From an uncultured Bacillota bacterium (lineage in GTDB: Bacteria > Bacillota_I > Bacilli_A > RF39 > UBA660), in contig CAMXBB010000037.1 in the NCBI GenBank assembly GCA_947179265.1, forward strand, positions 1-9,345: a stretch of DNA of 9,345 bases, given 5' to 3'. Every line of letters starts with the position of its first letter. Position 1 is the stretch's first letter. Below are positions 5,860-9,345 of this stretch, one piece after another. Below the pieces are notes generated by a model that saw nothing but the letters and a program-made list of their open reading frames with translations, was not told the origin of the DNA and did no database searches. The translations under genes and the position numbers were made by a program.

Positions 5860-5871
5860 AGTATATCATAT

Positions 5872-5896
5872 AAAAAAAGAGCAAATTTATGCTCTT
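5872..5896 (-). terminator. Terminator after the DUF1292-like fusion gene
   Basis: On the minus strand AAGAGCA and TGCTCTT form a 7-bp stem with a six-base loop followed by seven T. The stop codon of the upstream gene (5897-5895) overlaps the stem, and the tail ends only about 12 bases before the YutH-like start. Confidence 0.8.
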
Positions 5897-7670
5897 AATT
5901 ATCATTTACCGGTAATGATCCTGGTCCTAAAACTGTTGATGGACCATTAACTCCTTGATTATTATAATTATTTGGTAATGTTACAGGAATTCCTGATGGA
6001 TCACTATTAACATAAGCATTACTTATAGGTTGATTTGTTAACGCTGTAGGGCTTCCACCTGCTGAATTTAATGGTTCTACCTCTGGAATTGAAGACAAGG
6101 CATCAAGATTAATTAGATTTGCTTGCCCAGTTACTTGTAATGCGTCTCCTATGGCAGGTTGTTGATTTTCTGCTACCATATTATTTATATCATTTACTCC
6201 CATACTTATAAAATTATTTTCTGCTTGCGTTGGTTGTGCTGGAGCAGATAAATCAATTGTTGGAATCATTTCTGGAGTATTAACAACAGGTGGTACTGTT
6301 TCTAATACTGGGGGTACTGCTTCTTGCACAGGTGGAGTCATTGGAGCTGAGATTGTTGCTGGTTCAGTCACTGGAGTTGTATTCATTGGAACTTCTTGAT
6401 ATTGTGTCGTTGGCTCAGGATTGATTACTGGAGGCATAACATTTTCCACTATAGGAGATGCTACCTCAGGTGTAGCTTGTGCAATTGGTATTTGTTGTAC
6501 CTCTTGAATAACTGGTTCTTCAATAATTTGAATAGCAGGTTCTTCAACTGGTGGTTGAATAGGTTCTACAGTTTGGATACCAACTTCTACTGGTTCCACA
6601 CTAGGTTCTTCTACACTAGGTTCTTGCAATCCTTCTAACGTTCCACCATTTTGTAAAATATATTTATTTATGACCTCCAAAGCGGCTAGGGCTTCTTCCT
6701 TAGTAACTTGTTTTATACCATTCCCTTTAACTTGATTAGACGGAACCGTTGGTTCTAAACTTATTGGCTCTGGAGATACTGGTGTTTGCTCTACTAAAGC
6801 TGAGTTATCTGCAGATGGTGTTGGAATAGCATTTATATTATCCATTATCTCTGTTGATAAGTTTTCTACAACTTGATTTCCTTCCAAAGGTGATTGAGAA
6901 ATCACTTGTGACTCAGGTAACGTTTGAATCATTGGTACTGTTTCCTGAACAGGATTTTGTACAGGTGCCTGATTCAAATCTAATGTTATACCAACATTTG
7001 GATCTGGAACGCTTTGATTATTAATAACTGGAGCTGGTTGCATTACTGCTTGACTTATCTCATCTTGTATTGGAGGAGCAGCAGATACTACTGAACTTAT
7101 TGTGTTTTCTGCTGGAGCAACAGTCTGAGCAGTTAAATCAGGAGTCATAGGATTTGCAAAAATGCTTCCTGAACTTCCTGTAGTATCAGTTGTTGAAGCA
7201 CTAGTAGCTTCTCCATCGCTTACTACATCATTATTAAAGAATCCAGAAACAGAAGGTTGTACAGGCTCATTCATTGGTCCACTACCTTGATTTTCCTTTA
7301 ACATCTCCATATGATACTTATCATTAAAGCCTTGTTTTACATCAGCTTTGATAGCTAACTTTTTGGGAACACCAATATTTAATGGTAAACTTCGCATATC
7401 AAGATACTTCAAGTCGGGATTTATTTCTCCATGAGAAATACCATTTAATGTTGTTTTAATATGCATCCATTCATCGTCTTCTATTTTATCTAATTCACCA
7501 ACATTATTACCTATTTCACCAACATACATCTTTGTTAAATCATTTTCAACTTTTTCATTCAATGTATATAGTACATATTTTCTTCCACTAGAAATAAACT
7601 GAATGCATGCTATACCTTCAGCAACTATACTATTACCGTTCTTATCGATAACTGTTATACTCTCATTCAT
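5895..7670 (-). CDS. DUF1292-like domain fused to a long Pro/Val/Glu/Gln-rich tail
   Basis: A 591-residue protein. Residues 1-78 resemble the small DUF1292 (YrzB-type) domain: ITVIDKNGNSIVAEGI, then SGRKYVLYTL, MYVGEI, a Glu/Asp patch and EWMHIKTTLNGI at the end. DUF1292 proteins are normally about 90 residues and stand alone. Residues 80-125 are a further folded, Lys-containing segment. From about 130 on the chain is low-complexity: Gln/Pro/Val/Thr repeats, VEEP/VEPI units at 350-392, and Asn/Pro/Gly at the end. A single clear helix, KEEALAALEVINKYIL (324-339), sits in the middle of the tail. No signal peptide or membrane segment is visible, so the protein is probably cytosolic. The start at 7670 follows AAAGGGGA at eight bases. 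It lies between yutD and the YutH-like gene. The function is unknown; the domain assignment is by pattern and moderately sure. Confidence 0.85.
   Translation of the reverse strand: MNESITVIDKNGNSIVAEGIACIQFISSGRKYVLYTLNEKVENDLTKMYVGEIGNNVGELDKIEDDEWMHIKTTLNGISHGEINPDLKYLDMRSLPLNIGVPKKLAIKADVKQGFNDKYHMEMLKENQGSGPMNEPVQPSVSGFFNNDVVSDGEATSASTTDTTGSSGSIFANPMTPDLTAQTVAPAENTISSVVSAAPPIQDEISQAVMQPAPVINNQSVPDPNVGITLDLNQAPVQNPVQETVPMIQTLPESQVISQSPLEGNQVVENLSTEIMDNINAIPTPSADNSALVEQTPVSPEPISLEPTVPSNQVKGNGIKQVTKEEALAALEVINKYILQNGGTLEGLQEPSVEEPSVEPVEVGIQTVEPIQPPVEEPAIQIIEEPVIQEVQQIPIAQATPEVASPIVENVMPPVINPEPTTQYQEVPMNTTPVTEPATISAPMTPPVQEAVPPVLETVPPVVNTPEMIPTIDLSAPAQPTQAENNFISMGVNDINNMVAENQQPAIGDALQVTGQANLINLDALSSIPEVEPLNSAGGSPTALTNQPISNAYVNSDPSGIPVTLPNNYNNQGVNGPSTVLGPGSLPVNDN
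6471..6623 (-). repeat. VEEP/VEPI-type Glu-Pro repeat coding region
   Basis: This codes for residues about 350-400 of the 591-aa protein, where PSVEEPSVEPVEV, VEPIQPPVEEP and IIEEPVIQEV repeat a Val-Glu-Pro theme. The units are imperfect; two EPSVE copies are adjacent (about 6592-6620). Confidence 0.6.
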
Positions 7671-7678
7671 ACATTTAT

Positions 7679-7683
7679 TCCCC
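7679..7683 (-). promoter_or_regulatory. Ribosome binding site with two competing ATGs
   Basis: GGGGA on the minus strand lies four bases before an ATG at 7674 and eight bases before the ATG at 7670. The first opens a three-codon frame (ATG TAT GAA TGA) overlapping the start of the 591-aa frame. The 7670 start gives the real gene. Confidence 0.55.
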
Positions 7684-7705
7684 TTTATTCTTTACTTTCT
7701 TATAA

Positions 7706-7733
7706 ATTATAACATATACTTAGTTCTTTTCAA
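7706..7733 (-). promoter_or_regulatory. Promoter of the DUF1292-like fusion gene
   Basis: TTGAAA (7733-7728) and a perfect TATAAT (7711-7706) on the minus strand are 16 bases apart. The -35 lies inside the last codons of yutD, so the fusion gene can be expressed apart from the upstream genes. No terminator is visible between yutD and this gene. Confidence 0.6.
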
Positions 7734-7992
7734 GCAAGAAATATCTACAATCATATGCACAATTTTCTTTTATATATTTTTCTAATATTTTTATATCATT
7801 TATTGGTCTTACTTTTTTATTATCACTTTTATAGAATCCCTTTAAGCGAACCTTTCCATAAGCCCAATCTCCAAATATATAATCAAATTCACTAAAATAA
7901 TCCGTTACTTTCTCTTTTATTACTTCTTCGTCGAATCCATCTCGATAGTTCTTACTTACTGTATATTCAATGTCATTTAATATTATCTTCAT
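7720..7992 (-). CDS. yutD: YutD family protein (DUF1027)
   Basis: A 90-residue protein with the full family signature: YRDGFDEEVIKEKVTDYFSEFDYIFGDWAYGKVRLKGFY, followed by INDIKILEKYIKENCAYDCRYFLLEK. FDYIFGDWAYG is at 36-46 and LKGFY at 50-54. C78 and C82 match the conserved cysteine pair near the end. The family is widespread in Bacilli and has no established biochemical role that I can cite. The start is four bases after the TGA of the upstream gene, and the binding site (GGGTGAGGA) overlaps that gene's last codons, so the two are probably translationally coupled. It is slightly shorter than B. subtilis YutD at the N-terminus but complete over the conserved core. Confidence 0.92.
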   Translation of the reverse strand: MKIILNDIEYTVSKNYRDGFDEEVIKEKVTDYFSEFDYIFGDWAYGKVRLKGFYKSDNKKVRPINDIKILEKYIKENCAYDCRYFLLEKN

Positions 7993-7996
7993 GTCC

Positions 7997-8812
7997 TCAC
8001 CCTATAATCGATGCTATTACTAAACCTATCATTACCTCTGTTGCTATTATGCTTAGTAGCATTAACTTATCTACAAAACCATTTCCCGTTGTTAAAATAA
8101 TTCTGTTTTTCTTTTTAAATAATGGTTTCTTACTATAATCAATAACCCTATTTTCTTCTTCCATTATGCGAGCATTTATTTCATCAATCTCATCTGATGA
8201 TAATAGTGCAACTGTTTTGATATCATAACCACATCTATCATATCTAGATGGATCTAATAAATTGGGATTTATGGCCATCATTTTCAATTGAGTATTAGTA
8301 AGACCATACTTACTATCCTCCCATTTTTTTATTATTAATCCATCATTCGACTGAACTAACTTTTTTAATTGCTTTAAATCACCATCTGCTGGGTTAAATA
8401 TAGTATCAAATTCTCTTATTTCTTCCTCAGTAAATGCTCTTCGTTTAGAACGCATATCAATCATATCAATTATTATACGTTCTATTTCCGCTATAAGACC
8501 AGCAACTTTTTCATGTGACTTAAAACTCCTCATAAATAAATAATACTGATTTAAATATTTTATAAATTCAAGCATTTCACTTTCTTTTAAATCATACATT
8601 AAAAGATTACATTCAAAGGCTTTTTCATTATCTATTCTATATGGAAGTAATATTGACTTTTCTCCATATATTATAGTCAATGCTTTGATTACAGACATTT
8701 CAAAAGTATAGCAACGCTCATATTCGCCATTCTCTTTAAAGTTCATATATGATTTAATTCCGTGCTCTATAGCTGGATTTATAAAATACTTTTCAACATA
8801 TCTGTACTCCAT
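7997..8812 (-). CDS. Tail-anchored hypothetical protein, 271 aa
   Basis: I do not recognise this family. The ATG at 8812 is chosen because AGGTGA at 8817-8822 lies four bases before it; an in-frame ATG at 8833 would add seven residues without a good site. Residues 1-230 are soluble and mostly helical, with charged amphipathic stretches such as EKVAGLIAEIERIIIDMIDM (101-120) and SSDEIDEINARIMEEENRV (205-223). A basic patch (KPLFKKKNR, 229-237) precedes one hydrophobic segment at 250-270 that ends the protein, so it should be a C-terminally anchored membrane protein with its bulk in the cytoplasm. It lies between yunB and yutD, where the sporulation context would fit a role at the forespore or mother-cell membrane, but this is inference from position only. 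It ends in TGA. Confidence 0.85.
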   Translation of the reverse strand: MEYRYVEKYFINPAIEHGIKSYMNFKENGEYERCYTFEMSVIKALTIIYGEKSILLPYRIDNEKAFECNLLMYDLKESEMLEFIKYLNQYYLFMRSFKSHEKVAGLIAEIERIIIDMIDMRSKRRAFTEEEIREFDTIFNPADGDLKQLKKLVQSNDGLIIKKWEDSKYGLTNTQLKMMAINPNLLDPSRYDRCGYDIKTVALLSSDEIDEINARIMEEENRVIDYSKKPLFKKKNRIILTTGNGFVDKLMLLSIIATEVMIGLVIASIIG

Positions 8813-8816
8813 ATAA

Positions 8817-8822
8817 TCACCT
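8817..8822 (-). promoter_or_regulatory. Ribosome binding site that fixes the start at 8812
   Basis: AGGTGA followed by TTAT and the ATG. The same AGGTGA/GGTGA type of site precedes the partial gene at 36, the 138-aa gene and the NifU-type gene, which supports choosing this start over the upstream ATG at 8833. Confidence 0.7.
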
Positions 8823-8863
8823 ACTATAACCATAATAGCATAATAGTTTCAAGATTTCTAGTG

Positions 8864-9345
8864 TCAAGATATATCAAATATATTTGACATATTTTTGTAA
8901 CTACCATTGTAAATACTTGGCACTTTTCCGTTTATAACCTTTGATCCAAGTACCATTTTATAATCTCTTTTTAACATCTCTTCTTTATATGGCATCAATA
9001 TTTTTTGTTCTAAAGTAATAGTTAACGTAACATTTAATAAAGCATTGTTTATGCCATAATCTAAAACTTCAGTTTCAACATTACCTAAAACATGTTCATA
9101 CATACTTATCATAACCGGTATTTTAGGTCCCATTGATGAAAATAATACCCCAGGAAGTGAATATCCTAGGGGAATTAAAAGATATAGATTATCATTATAA
9201 CTATTTAGTTCTCTGTTATTAGAAAAAACATTTATTTCTCCTCTTTCTAATGCAAATATATTATCTTGTATCTTTGTCACTATCTCCCTCATAATTCTAT
9301 ATGCTTCGTTATAGTCTGTTTCGATATATATTATTTCATCTTTAC
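8864..9345 (-). CDS. yunB: YunB-type sporulation protein, C-terminal part (cut by the window edge)
   Basis: The frame is open from the right edge (first complete codon at 9343), giving 159 residues, so the ATG at 9292 is an internal Met and not the start. The visible part carries the pattern I associate with YunB: LIPLGYSLPGVLFSSMGPKIPV, then GNVETEVLDYGINNALLNVTL, then a strand ending ILMPY, and VINGKVPSIYNG near the end. YunB proteins are about 250 residues with an N-terminal membrane segment, which would lie beyond the window. In B. subtilis yunB belongs to the sigma-E sporulation regulon and is a conserved endospore-former gene. It ends in TGA, and the tail-anchored orphan follows 51 bases later on the same strand, where a TTGACA (8867-8862) overlapping the stop might form part of a promoter. 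Confidence 0.85.
   Translation of the reverse strand, partial: KDEIIYIETDYNEAYRIMREIVTKIQDNIFALERGEINVFSNNRELNSYNDNLYLLIPLGYSLPGVLFSSMGPKIPVMISMYEHVLGNVETEVLDYGINNALLNVTLTITLEQKILMPYKEEMLKRDYKMVLGSKVINGKVPSIYNGSYKNMSNIFDIS

Noticed and set aside
8837..8867. TTGACA with TATGCT as a promoter for the tail-anchored gene
   Set aside because: The spacing is 19 bases and the -10 is weak, so it is only mentioned under the neighbouring gene and not called.

Overview
The window is AT-rich and tightly packed. It comes from a low-GC member of the Bacillota, most likely class Bacilli. Evidence for this is the AGGAGG/AGGTGA-type ribosome binding sites, the T-tailed hairpin terminators, the tRNA array, and a set of genes whose homologues in Bacillus subtilis are yugI/cvfD, yutI, yutH, yutD and yunB. 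Two genes end in TGA and tryptophan is written TGG in the long ORFs, so this is the standard bacterial code and not the Mycoplasma code. YunB and a YutH-like protein point to a lineage with endospore ancestry. I cannot name the species; an uncultured gut-type Bacilli lineage is a guess.

Left part (1-3230): the first codons of a gene leaving the window, a two-gene tRNA operon (Arg-Pro), then a 715-residue low-complexity protein on the minus strand. That protein is rich in Pro/Thr/Gly/Ser/Asn, has no signal peptide, and ends in a roughly 100-residue helical segment that loosely resembles a WXG100-type hairpin. Divergent from it is a 138-residue protein of unknown family.

Middle (3240-4330): a ten-gene minus-strand tRNA array, in transcription order Ser(TGA), fMet(CAT), Asp(GTC), Phe(GAA), Leu(TAA), Val(TAC), Thr(TGT), Tyr(GTA), Gln(TTG), Lys(TTT). 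It has a strong promoter in front of Ser, a second good promoter between Phe and Leu, and a terminator directly after Lys.

Right part (4319-9345): an S1-domain RNA-binding protein (CvfD/YugI type) and a NifU-type Fe-S scaffold are divergent from an 80-bp interval holding interleaved promoters. A minus-strand run follows in the order yunB (cut by the window edge), a tail-anchored orphan, yutD, a large protein with a DUF1292-like head and a Pro/Val/Glu/Gln-rich tail, and a YutH-like spore coat protein. In B. subtilis yutH, yutD and yunB lie in one neighbourhood, so this looks like a rearranged version of that block in which two unrecognised genes sit between conserved ones.

The least explained contents are the 715-aa protein with its divergent partner, the DUF1292-like fusion, and the tail-anchored orphan. 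I found no CRISPR array, transposase or phage gene. Many stop codons lie inside terminator hairpins, which shows how compact the layout is.
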